Source of the DNA: Pontibacter qinzhouensis
GTDB lineage: Bacteria > Bacteroidota > Bacteroidia > Cytophagales > Hymenobacteraceae
Assembly: GCF_008017455.1 (NCBI RefSeq)
Contig: NZ_VRTY01000050.1
Coordinates: forward strand, 1 to 43,651
Length of the DNA: 43,651 nucleotides
Reading direction: 5' to 3'
Of the stretch, positions 33,388 through 41,061 are shown piece after piece; position 1 is the stretch's first letter; each line of letters begins with the position of its first letter. The translations under genes and the position numbers were made by a program. Under the pieces are notes generated by a model, which searched no databases, was not told the DNA's origin, and worked only from the letters and a program-made list of their open reading frames with translations.

Positions 33388-33624
33388 TAAACTGTTTTTA
33401 AATATTATACTAACATAATCGCTCCTTGAGCTTCATTGCCTATAAAGTCTTCTCTCTGCCGGATGCTAACACAACTGTGTGAAAGCTTCCTAAAGACCAT
33501 AACAGTATACAATCGTAAGATAGTCCATGTCTTGGCGACAAATATCCATTTTTTTACTCAGTTTATAAAGTAAACTTGCACTTGTTAATAATAGCGAACA
33601 TTCGTACGTATTTATACTTCTTTT
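33388..33624. promoter_or_regulatory. Divergent control region between the AraC and permease genes
   Basis: 237 bases between two start codons pointing away from each other. It must hold both promoters and probably the AraC sites. No clean TTTG/TAnnTTTG pair was found on either strand; TTG followed 20 bases later by TACGTATT (upstream of the permease) is the nearest match and is weak. Confidence 0.4.
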
Positions 33625-34971
33625 ATGGCTCCTTCACGTTCAGGCTTTAATACCAGTTACATCATTGGCATATCCTTTATTTCGGCATTAGGGGGTTATC
33701 TTTTCGGTTTCGACTTTGCCGTTATTGCCGGTGCGCTTCCGTTCCTTCGGCCCGCTTTTCAGTTAGATGCCTGGTGGGAAGGCTTTCTGACGGGCTCTCT
33801 TGCACTGGGTTGCATTGTAGGTTGTCTTCTTGCAGGTAACCTGGCAGACCGGTACGGACGGAGACCGGGATTGATGCTGGCTGCTGCTATTTTTGCTGTT
33901 TCTTCTATCGGAATGGCTTTGGCGGAAGGCTTCTCGATTTTCGTAACCATGCGGTTTGCAGCAGGGATAGGCGTAGGAATGGCTTCGATATTGAGCCCGC
34001 TCTATATCGCTGAGATTTCACCTGCCCAGGTGCGTGGCCGTAACGTGGCCATCAACCAGTTAACCATTGTAATTGGTATTCTGGTAACAAATATCGTCAA
34101 CTATATGCTGGCTGGCAGCGGTCCGGAAGCCTGGCGCTGGATGTTTGGATTGGGAGCAGTGCCATCCGTCCTGTTTTTTATAGGCGTTATCTGGTTGCCG
34201 GAAAGCCCCAGGTGGTTGGTAAAAGCGGGCAGGGAAGCAAAAGCAAAAGCAGTTCTTGAAAAGATTGGCGCGGAAGAATTCGTGTCGACGACCATGCGGG
34301 ACATAGGCAGGTCCTTTGAAGGCCTTACCAAACAATCCTACCGCGACGTGTTCCAAAAAGCTGTTCGCCCGGCCGTGCTGGTTGGTATAACGCTCGCTGT
34401 GTTTCAGCAGTTGTGCGGTATCAATGTCGTGTTCAATTATACCTCTACTATTTTCGAGTCGGTGGGAGCCGACCTGGACCGGCAGTTATTCGAGACGATA
34501 GCCATTGGCCTCGTGAACTTGGTGTTTACTATTGTGGCCATGTGGCAAGTAGATAAACTGGGCCGCCGCCCGCTGATGCTGTATGGTTCCATCGGCCTCT
34601 CGGTGGTGTACCTTGTGCTGGCTTACCTGTTGCAAAACCAGGCAGCTGCCGGGTTGGTGTCGATATTTGTGCTGATTGCCATTGCCCTGTATGCTACCTC
34701 CCTGGCGCCTGTTACCTGGGTTATCATTTCCGAAATTTTTCCAAACAAAATCCGCGGACTTGCCTCTTCTGTCGCCATTGTGTCGCTTTGGGCCGCCTAT
34801 TTTGTGCTGGTTTTCACCTTCCCGATTCTGGCCGAGACGCTGGGCACCTACGGGCCGTTTTACCTCTATGCCATTATCTGCTTCCTTGGCTTCCTGTTCG
34901 TGAAATTTAAAGTAAAAGAAACAAAAGGCCAGACGCTCGAAGAACTGGAGCATAACCTGGTGCGGCACTGA
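33625..34971 (+). CDS. Sugar-porter-family MFS permease
   Basis: A 448-aa inner-membrane protein with about 12 hydrophobic segments, of the sugar porter family (XylE/AraE/GalP relatives). Diagnostic motifs: GYLFGFDFAVIAGALPFL (24-41), NLADRYGRRPG (72-82), the central loop PESPRWL (192-198), QQLCGINVVFNYTSTIFESV (261-280) and the repeated loop DKLGRRPLM (310-318). It imports a monosaccharide with protons. Location beside an AraC regulator, mutarotase and beta-galactosidase genes points to galactose or arabinose, but these motifs do not tell the sugar. Confidence 0.93.
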   Translation: MAPSRSGFNTSYIIGISFISALGGYLFGFDFAVIAGALPFLRPAFQLDAWWEGFLTGSLALGCIVGCLLAGNLADRYGRRPGLMLAAAIFAVSSIGMALAEGFSIFVTMRFAAGIGVGMASILSPLYIAEISPAQVRGRNVAINQLTIVIGILVTNIVNYMLAGSGPEAWRWMFGLGAVPSVLFFIGVIWLPESPRWLVKAGREAKAKAVLEKIGAEEFVSTTMRDIGRSFEGLTKQSYRDVFQKAVRPAVLVGITLAVFQQLCGINVVFNYTSTIFESVGADLDRQLFETIAIGLVNLVFTIVAMWQVDKLGRRPLMLYGSIGLSVVYLVLAYLLQNQAAAGLVSIFVLIAIALYATSLAPVTWVIISEIFPNKIRGLASSVAIVSLWAAYFVLVFTFPILAETLGTYGPFYLYAIICFLGFLFVKFKVKETKGQTLEELEHNLVRH

Positions 34972-34989
34972 GAGAAGGCGTGATTTTTT

Positions 34990-35140
34990 GTAGGGACAGG
35001 TCGGAGCCTGTCCAATCGTGCATCGGCCATCGTGCCGGACGAGCCATTGCTGAAGCAAACATGCAGGGCCGGTATTCCTTACCATCTGCTGTTGTTGCAT
35101 CCAAAGGCCATCGTGCGGTAAGGTCGCAACCTGTCCGCAC
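34990..35140. repeat. Dispersed-type intergenic repeat with GGACAGG hairpin
   Basis: GGACAGG-TCGGAG-CCTGTCC (34994-35013) is a perfect 7-bp stem-loop. A second degenerate unit, AAGGTCGCAACCTGTCCGCA, sits at 35120-35139, and GGCCATCGTGC occurs twice in direct orientation (35025-35035 and 35106-35116). This looks like copies of a short repeat of the 'GGACAGGTC...GACCTGTCC' kind, which I recall as common in spacers of Hymenobacteraceae relatives. It may also serve as terminator for the permease gene. Confidence 0.5.
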
Positions 35141-35204
35141 AGATCCAATCCGAACAATCAGAACTTTACCTTCATGATTTCGGGCTTCTCAGCGAAAACG
35201 TCTG

Positions 35205-35244
35205 AATAATCATCAAAACCATCATCAAATAAATCATCAAAACC
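35205..35244. repeat. ATCATCAAA microrepeat before the DUF5107/TPR gene
   Basis: AATCATCAAAACC occurs twice, 24 bases apart (35208-35220 and 35232-35244), with another ATCATCAAA between them. This A/C-rich simple repeat falls in the leader 15 bases before the start codon. Confidence 0.5.
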
Positions 35245-35259
35245 ACAACAACTAAACCA

Positions 35260-38200
35260 ATGGAAAATATAAGTGTGAACGTCTGGGAAGAGAAAGTGAT
35301 TATCCCGACCTATGGCATTGGCGCTCCGGACAAGAACCCTATGTTTTTTGAGAAGCGGGTGTACCAGGGCAGCAGCGGGGTGGTGTACCCGAACCCGGTG
35401 GTGGAAAAGATTTTTGATGAGAAAGAAGATAAGGAATATACAGGCCTTTTTCTGGAGAGCAAGTACCTCAAAATAATGATTCTGCCTGAACTGGGTGGGA
35501 GGGTGCAGATGGCCTTCGATAAAATAAAACAGCGTCATTTTATCTACTACAACCAGGTGATAAAGCCCGCGCTGGTAGGCCTCACCGGTCCCTGGATTTC
35601 GGGCGGCATTGAGTTTAACTGGCCGCAGCACCATCGCCCGAGCACCTTCGAGCCCGTGGATTACAAACTGGAAGAAAACCCTGACGGCAGCAAAACAGTG
35701 TGGGTGAACGAGGTGGAAAAGATGTTCCGCACCAAAGGAATGGCTGGCTTTACCCTGCACCCCGATAAAGCTTACCTTGAAATAAAAGCTCAGCTTTATA
35801 ACCGCACCGATTTGCCGCAAACCTTCCTGTGGTGGGCCAACCCTGCCGTGAAGGTAAACGACGATTACCAATCAGTGTTTCCGCCGGATGTGAATGCTGT
35901 GTTCGACCACGGCAAGCGCGACGTGTCCACTTTTCCCATCGCTACAGGCACCTATTATAAAGTAGATTACTCCCCGGGCACGGACATTTCCAGGTACAAG
36001 AATATTCCGGTGCCGACCTCTTACATGGCCATCACATCGGACTATGATTTCATGGGCGGGTATGAGCACGACACGCAGGCAGGGGTGCTGCACGTGGCGA
36101 ATCACCACGTATCGCCGGGCAAAAAGCAGTGGACCTGGGGCCACGGCGACTTCGGGCAGGCCTGGGACCGCAACCTCACCGACGAAGACGGGCCCTACAT
36201 TGAACTCATGACAGGCGTCTTTACCGATAACCAACCCGACTTCAGCTGGCTCATGCCTTACGAGGAAAAGTCATTCACGCAGTACTTTATGCCCTACCGG
36301 GAGTTAGGCCTGGTGAAAAACGCGACCAAGGATGTTATGGTAGGCGTGGAGCTGTCGCAAGAGAAGGCCACGATAAAAGTGTTTGCTACTTCCGTGCAGA
36401 AAGCTGTAATCATAAAGCTGCTTGCCGACGGGAAGCAGGTGCTGGAGGTTACAACAGACCTTTCGCCGGAGCAGGTATTTGAGCAGACGGTAAATATTGG
36501 TGAAGGCGTAACAGAAGAGCAACTGCTGCTGACGCTTACAAATGCAACAGGCCGGGAGCTGCTGAAATACGACCCTGCCGGCAACCGGAAGAACGAAATA
36601 CCCGAACCCGCCAAAGCAGCTCTGGCTCCCGCAGAAGTGGAAACCAACGAGCAGCTGTTCCTGACGGGGCAACACCTGGAGCAGTACCGCCACGCTACCT
36701 ACAGCCCAGTGCCGTACTATGAAGAAGCCTTGCGCCGCGAACCGAAAGATGCCCGTTGCAATAACGCCCTGGGCGCCTGGTACCTGCGCCGTGGCCAGTT
36801 TGCAAAAAGCGAACCCTACTTCCGGAAGGCAGTTGAAACCCTGACGCAACGCAACCCTAATCCCTACGACAGTGAGCCTTACTACCACCTGGGCCTTTGC
36901 CTCTGGTACCAGGACCGCCTAAGTGAAGCGTACGATGCCTTCTGCAAAGTCACCTGGTCGGCCTCTTGTCAGGATGCCGCCTACTTCTGCCTTGCCCGCA
37001 TCGACATGCAGCGGGAGGAACACGAGCTGGCGCTGGAGCATATCAACTGGTCGCTGGACCGCAACGCCCGCAACAGCAAAGCCTATGTAATCAAAGCAGC
37101 AGCCCTTCGCAAACTCAACCGCCCGGAAGAGGCGCAGCAGGTGTGCAGGCAGGCGCTGGAGCGCGACGGATTTAACCTGGGCGCATTTCACCAACTGTCA
37201 CAAATAGCAGGTGCAGCAGGAGTGGAGGCAGGTGCAGCCGAAAAAAACAGACTGACAGAGCTGGCACGCGGAGCCGCTAACAACTACATCGAGTATGGGT
37301 TAGACTATGCCGCCGCCGGGCTATACGAGGAGGCGCTCAATCTGCTGGCGTACGCGGTGGAGAAGGAAAACACCCACCCAATGGTATACTACCACATGGG
37401 GCACCTCCTGCACAAGCAGCAAAAGCAGGCAGAGGCGCTGGATTATTTTAGAAAAGCTGCAGTCGCCAATCCTGAGTATTGCTTCCCAAACAAGCTTGAG
37501 GATATTGCCGTCCTGCAACTGGCTGCTCAACTCAACCCCGCTGATGCCAAAGCGCCTTACTTCCTGGGCAACCTCTGGTACGACAAACGTCAGTACACGG
37601 AAGCGGTGGCAGCTTGGGAACTTGCAGCGGAACGGGATGCCGCCTTCCCTACAGTATTCCGTAACCTGGGCATTGCTTACTTCAACAAACAGCAAGACCC
37701 CGAAAAAGCGCTGACAAGTTTCGAAAAAGCATTCGAGCTCGACACAGCCGATGCGCGTGTACTCATGGAACTGGACCAGCTCTACAAGCGGCTCAACCGG
37801 AGCTCCGAAGAGCGCCTGGCATTCCTGGAAGCACACCTGAAGGTAGTGGCGCAGCGTGACGATGTATACCTGGAGCGCGCCAGCCTGTACAATTACCTCG
37901 GGCAATTTGAAAAAGCTTTCCGCCTTATCATGGACCGGAAGTTTCATCCCTGGGAGGGAGGCGAAGGCAAAGTGTCCGGTCAGTACATTTTCAGCCTGGT
38001 GGAGTGGGCGAAGCAAAACATACAGCAGGGCAGGTTAGAAGATGCTATCGATCAACTGGAGCTGGCGCAGGTCTACCCGCACAACCTGGGTGAAGGCAAA
38101 CTGCCCGGCGCTCAGGAAAACGACATTTTCTACTGGCTGGGCTGCGCTTACGAAGGTTTAGGGCAATCCGATAAAGCCACAGAATACTTCCATAAAGCCA

Positions 38201-38607
38201 CTACCGGTTCCGCAGAACTTGCCATTGCCATTTTCTACAACGATCAGCAACCCGACAAAGTGTTTTACCAGGGGCTGGCGTGGCAGAAACTGGGAGAGCC
38301 TGAAAAAGCAAACGCCATTTTTGAAAAACTGATTGCGTACGGGAAAGATCATGCAGCTGATGCCATTCAACTGGATTACTTTGCCGTGTCGCTGCCCAAC
38401 CTGCTTATTTTCGACGATGACCTGAGCATCCGGAATAAAATAAACTGTCTTTACATGCGCGCGCTCGGTCACCTGGGGCTGCAGCAATCACAGGAAGCGG
38501 AGCAGGCGTTGCAACAGGCCATGCAGCACACTAATTCTGATTTTGGGCTAAGGTCCGCTCAGAATTTAGTAAAAGCAGGGAAAGAGGCTGAAGGATTAAA
38601 TGTTTAG
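35260..38607 (+). CDS. Large DUF5107-like protein with TPR array
   Basis: A 1115-aa protein without signal peptide or membrane segments, so probably cytoplasmic. Residues about 30-350 form a mutarotase-superfamily-like beta-sandwich that I place in the DUF5107 family: LKIMILPELGGRVQMAFDK (near 70-88), GGIEFNWPQHHRPS, and KQWTWGHGDFGQAWDRN with PYIELMTGVFTDNQPDFSW. The mix of His, Glu, Asp and Trp in these motifs could be an active or sugar-binding site. Residues about 440-1090 are repeated helix pairs of TPR type (for example NALGAWYLRRGQFAKSEPYF and YYHMGHLLHKQQKQAEALDY). It lies 15 bases before the GH35 gene and is almost surely co-transcribed with it. A role in processing or sensing imported oligosaccharide is inferred; no reaction can be stated. 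Confidence 0.8.
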   Translation: MENISVNVWEEKVIIPTYGIGAPDKNPMFFEKRVYQGSSGVVYPNPVVEKIFDEKEDKEYTGLFLESKYLKIMILPELGGRVQMAFDKIKQRHFIYYNQVIKPALVGLTGPWISGGIEFNWPQHHRPSTFEPVDYKLEENPDGSKTVWVNEVEKMFRTKGMAGFTLHPDKAYLEIKAQLYNRTDLPQTFLWWANPAVKVNDDYQSVFPPDVNAVFDHGKRDVSTFPIATGTYYKVDYSPGTDISRYKNIPVPTSYMAITSDYDFMGGYEHDTQAGVLHVANHHVSPGKKQWTWGHGDFGQAWDRNLTDEDGPYIELMTGVFTDNQPDFSWLMPYEEKSFTQYFMPYRELGLVKNATKDVMVGVELSQEKATIKVFATSVQKAVIIKLLADGKQVLEVTTDLSPEQVFEQTVNIGEGVTEEQLLLTLTNATGRELLKYDPAGNRKNEIPEPAKAALAPAEVETNEQLFLTGQHLEQYRHATYSPVPYYEEALRREPKDARCNNALGAWYLRRGQFAKSEPYFRKAVETLTQRNPNPYDSEPYYHLGLCLWYQDRLSEAYDAFCKVTWSASCQDAAYFCLARIDMQREEHELALEHINWSLDRNARNSKAYVIKAAALRKLNRPEEAQQVCRQALERDGFNLGAFHQLSQIAGAAGVEAGAAEKNRLTELARGAANNYIEYGLDYAAAGLYEEALNLLAYAVEKENTHPMVYYHMGHLLHKQQKQAEALDYFRKAAVANPEYCFPNKLEDIAVLQLAAQLNPADAKAPYFLGNLWYDKRQYTEAVAAWELAAERDAAFPTVFRNLGIAYFNKQQDPEKALTSFEKAFELDTADARVLMELDQLYKRLNRSSEERLAFLEAHLKVVAQRDDVYLERASLYNYLGQFEKAFRLIMDRKFHPWEGGEGKVSGQYIFSLVEWAKQNIQQGRLEDAIDQLELAQVYPHNLGEGKLPGAQENDIFYWLGCAYEGLGQSDKATEYFHKATTGSAELAIAIFYNDQQPDKVFYQGLAWQKLGEPEKANAIFEKLIAYGKDHAADAIQLDYFAVSLPNLLIFDDDLSIRNKINCLYMRALGHLGLQQSQEAEQALQQAMQHTNSDFGLRSAQNLVKAGKEAEGLNV

Positions 38608-38622
38608 GAAAATTACACTGAA

Positions 38623-41061
38623 ATGATGAAACCAGTTATCTTACTTGCGCTTCTTTTATCCGTCTCACTTGCTATAGCACAAGCTCCAAACAAGTATGTG
38701 CTGGATGCCTCTTCCGTGCCGTCTAAACCACGGGCAGAGCACTTAAAGCTAGGTGGTTCGGCCCCCAACGGCAACTCAATTTCTGTAAACAGTGATTACT
38801 TCGAATTCAACGGGAAACCATGGATTCCGATTACAGCCGAATTTCATTACTGCCGCTACCCGCAACAATACTGGGATGAATCGCTGAAGAAGATGAAAGC
38901 TGGAGGGATCAATACGGTAGCAACTTATGTTTTCTGGAACGTGCATGAGCAAACGGAAGGGAAGTTTAATTGGGAAGGAAACAACGACCTAAGAAAATTC
39001 ATGGAGTTGTGTGCTAAAAATGACTTGCTGGCTATTGTCCGTATTGGGCCCTTTGCGCACGGCGAAATACGAAACGGCGGCCTTCCGGACTGGCTGTTAG
39101 GCAAACCTCTTACTATCCGGTCAAATGACCCAACGTATCTTTCGCATGTGGAGAAGTTGTACAACAAGATAGGAGAACAACTGAAAGGTTTGTATTTCAA
39201 GGATGGGGGCAACATCGTTGGCATACAGCTCGAAAACGAGTACCAGCACTCTGCCGCTCCCTGGGGTTTAACATACCCTGGTCAGCCACATGATATGACA
39301 GCTGCCGATCGGGATTTGGCGCTTACACAAGAGGGCGTTGGTATAGCCAGAGAAAATAACCCGTACACAGAGCTCGGCAACGATCACATGAAAATACTGA
39401 AAGAGTTTGCGATAAAAGCCGGTATGATTACACCGCTTTATACAGCAACAGGCTGGGGGAATGCCGCCATTATTCCTGACGAAACTATTCCGGTTACAGC
39501 AGCATACGCCTATCCGTTCTGGACACCCAAAAAAGATATTTCGCCTTTTTTCCTGTTCAAAGACATGAACAAGCACCCGGATTATGCGCCCGTGCGGTAT
39601 AAGCCCGAGGACTACCCGGTGTTCCCGGCTGAACTTGGTTCAGGTATCATGACCGTGTATTCCCGCAGACCAATTGCTGTACACAAAAGCTTCGATGCCA
39701 TGATTAACCGCTGCCTTGGAAGTGGGGCAAACGGCGTAGGGTATTATATGTATCATGGCGGTTCTACACCGCATAACGGCGCTTATTATTTCAGCGATGA
39801 AGCGTATGGATTGCCTAAAAAATCTTATGACTTTCAGGCCCCGATTGGTGAATTCGGGCAGGTGCGCGAGGGTTATCAGCGATTAAAATTGCTTCACTTC
39901 TTCCTCAATGATTTTGGCAACAGGCTGGCACCCATGAACACAGTGCTTCCTGCAAACGCTGCGACCTTAAAATCAACCAACGTGACGGATCTCCGGTATG
40001 CAGTCCGCAGCAACGGCACGTCAGGTTTCCTATTCGTGAACAACTTTCAGGACGATACCGTGATGACAGTAAAGAAGGATTTACGCTTTGAAATTAACAC
40101 TTCATCGGGTGTCGTAAACATTCCCGCTTCAGGTTCTTTTGATTTGCAGCGCGATGAAAGTGTGATTTTCCCTTTCAATTTTGACTTGGAAGGTATTAAC
40201 CTCCAGTATGCGACCGCACAACTGCTGACAAAAGGAGGCGATGCCGAAGCGCCTTTTTATGTGTTTTTCAGTCCCGCAGGTATAAAACCGGAATTCTCTT
40301 TTACAGGTAGCGGATTTTCTGTTAAGGCATTAAATCTTGCGACCGTTAAAGATAACAAAACAAGCAAATTGGTTACATGCTCCGGCGACCGTTCGGAATT
40401 TTTGTTGACGAAAGGCAATAAACAAGTTAGCGTGCTGGTCTTAACCAAAGAGACAGCATTAAAAGCCTATCAGATAACGCAAAACGGAAAACGAGGACTT
40501 GTATTTTCGGATAATGTAGTTATTCCAGATAATGGCTCCATCACACTTTTAAGTAAAGGAAACACTAAGTTTAATTTTGATGTGTATCCCAGACTAACAT
40601 CAAAAGCGAGCGCAAGTGAAGGATCACTTTCTACAGGACCTTTAAAAAACAAGTCCTATTCTTCTTATTCTGTTTCGGTTCCTGAAAAAACTTTCGCTGC
40701 CCAAATGACCAAATTCGGTGAAAAAAAGTTTGCGGTTGCGCTTCCGGATCTAAGTGCCGGGCTGAATGATTACTTTCTTCAAATTGATTATACAGGCGAT
40801 ACCGGAATGGGCTTTATAGATGCTGAGCTTGTTACCGATGAGTTTTTTAAAGGAACAACCTGGGATATCGGCCTGAGAAATATTTTGAGCAGTACCAAAA
40901 CCCGGGAAATGGTATTCTATTTCCGTCCTGTTTACAGTAATGCAACTTATTTAAAGGACCTGGATCCGGCAACTGTCCCCAATTTTGAAAATAAACCCTC
41001 CATACTTAAAGTTAACAGCGTGAAGTTTGTTCCTGAGTATAGAACCACTATCAGCTTTTAA
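38623..41061 (+). CDS. Secreted GH35 beta-galactosidase
   Basis: An 812-aa exported enzyme; signal peptide ends AIAQ (residue 20). The TIM barrel (about 55-400) opens with the GH35 stretch FEFNGKPWIPITAEFHYCRY and PQQYWDESLKKMKAGGINTV, followed by YVFWNVHEQTEGKFNW. The acid/base is Glu206 in IQLENEY. The likely nucleophile is Glu337 in VFPAELGSG, a less common setting for that residue. About 400 further residues form beta-rich domains. GH35 enzymes remove terminal beta-galactose from glycans with retention. It follows the DUF5107/TPR gene by 15 bases, and its TAA stop directly touches the ATG of the next gene. Confidence 0.92.
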   Translation: MMKPVILLALLLSVSLAIAQAPNKYVLDASSVPSKPRAEHLKLGGSAPNGNSISVNSDYFEFNGKPWIPITAEFHYCRYPQQYWDESLKKMKAGGINTVATYVFWNVHEQTEGKFNWEGNNDLRKFMELCAKNDLLAIVRIGPFAHGEIRNGGLPDWLLGKPLTIRSNDPTYLSHVEKLYNKIGEQLKGLYFKDGGNIVGIQLENEYQHSAAPWGLTYPGQPHDMTAADRDLALTQEGVGIARENNPYTELGNDHMKILKEFAIKAGMITPLYTATGWGNAAIIPDETIPVTAAYAYPFWTPKKDISPFFLFKDMNKHPDYAPVRYKPEDYPVFPAELGSGIMTVYSRRPIAVHKSFDAMINRCLGSGANGVGYYMYHGGSTPHNGAYYFSDEAYGLPKKSYDFQAPIGEFGQVREGYQRLKLLHFFLNDFGNRLAPMNTVLPANAATLKSTNVTDLRYAVRSNGTSGFLFVNNFQDDTVMTVKKDLRFEINTSSGVVNIPASGSFDLQRDESVIFPFNFDLEGINLQYATAQLLTKGGDAEAPFYVFFSPAGIKPEFSFTGSGFSVKALNLATVKDNKTSKLVTCSGDRSEFLLTKGNKQVSVLVLTKETALKAYQITQNGKRGLVFSDNVVIPDNGSITLLSKGNTKFNFDVYPRLTSKASASEGSLSTGPLKNKSYSSYSVSVPEKTFAAQMTKFGEKKFAVALPDLSAGLNDYFLQIDYTGDTGMGFIDAELVTDEFFKGTTWDIGLRNILSSTKTREMVFYFRPVYSNATYLKDLDPATVPNFENKPSILKVNSVKFVPEYRTTISF

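Noticed and set aside
34486..35157. Minus-strand open frame of 223 codons over the permease end and repeat region
   Set aside because: Antisense to the permease and then through repeats; composition is not protein-like.
35205..35244. Possible CRISPR array at the ATCATCAAA repeats
   Set aside because: Units are too short and the spacers are not unique sequence; it is a simple repeat, and no cas genes are present.
35158..35871. Minus-strand open frame of 237 codons
   Set aside because: Antisense to the DUF5107/TPR gene with no domain signal; a shadow frame.
37321..38016. Minus-strand open frame of 231 codons
   Set aside because: Antisense to the TPR repeats; the strong codon bias of that gene accounts for it.
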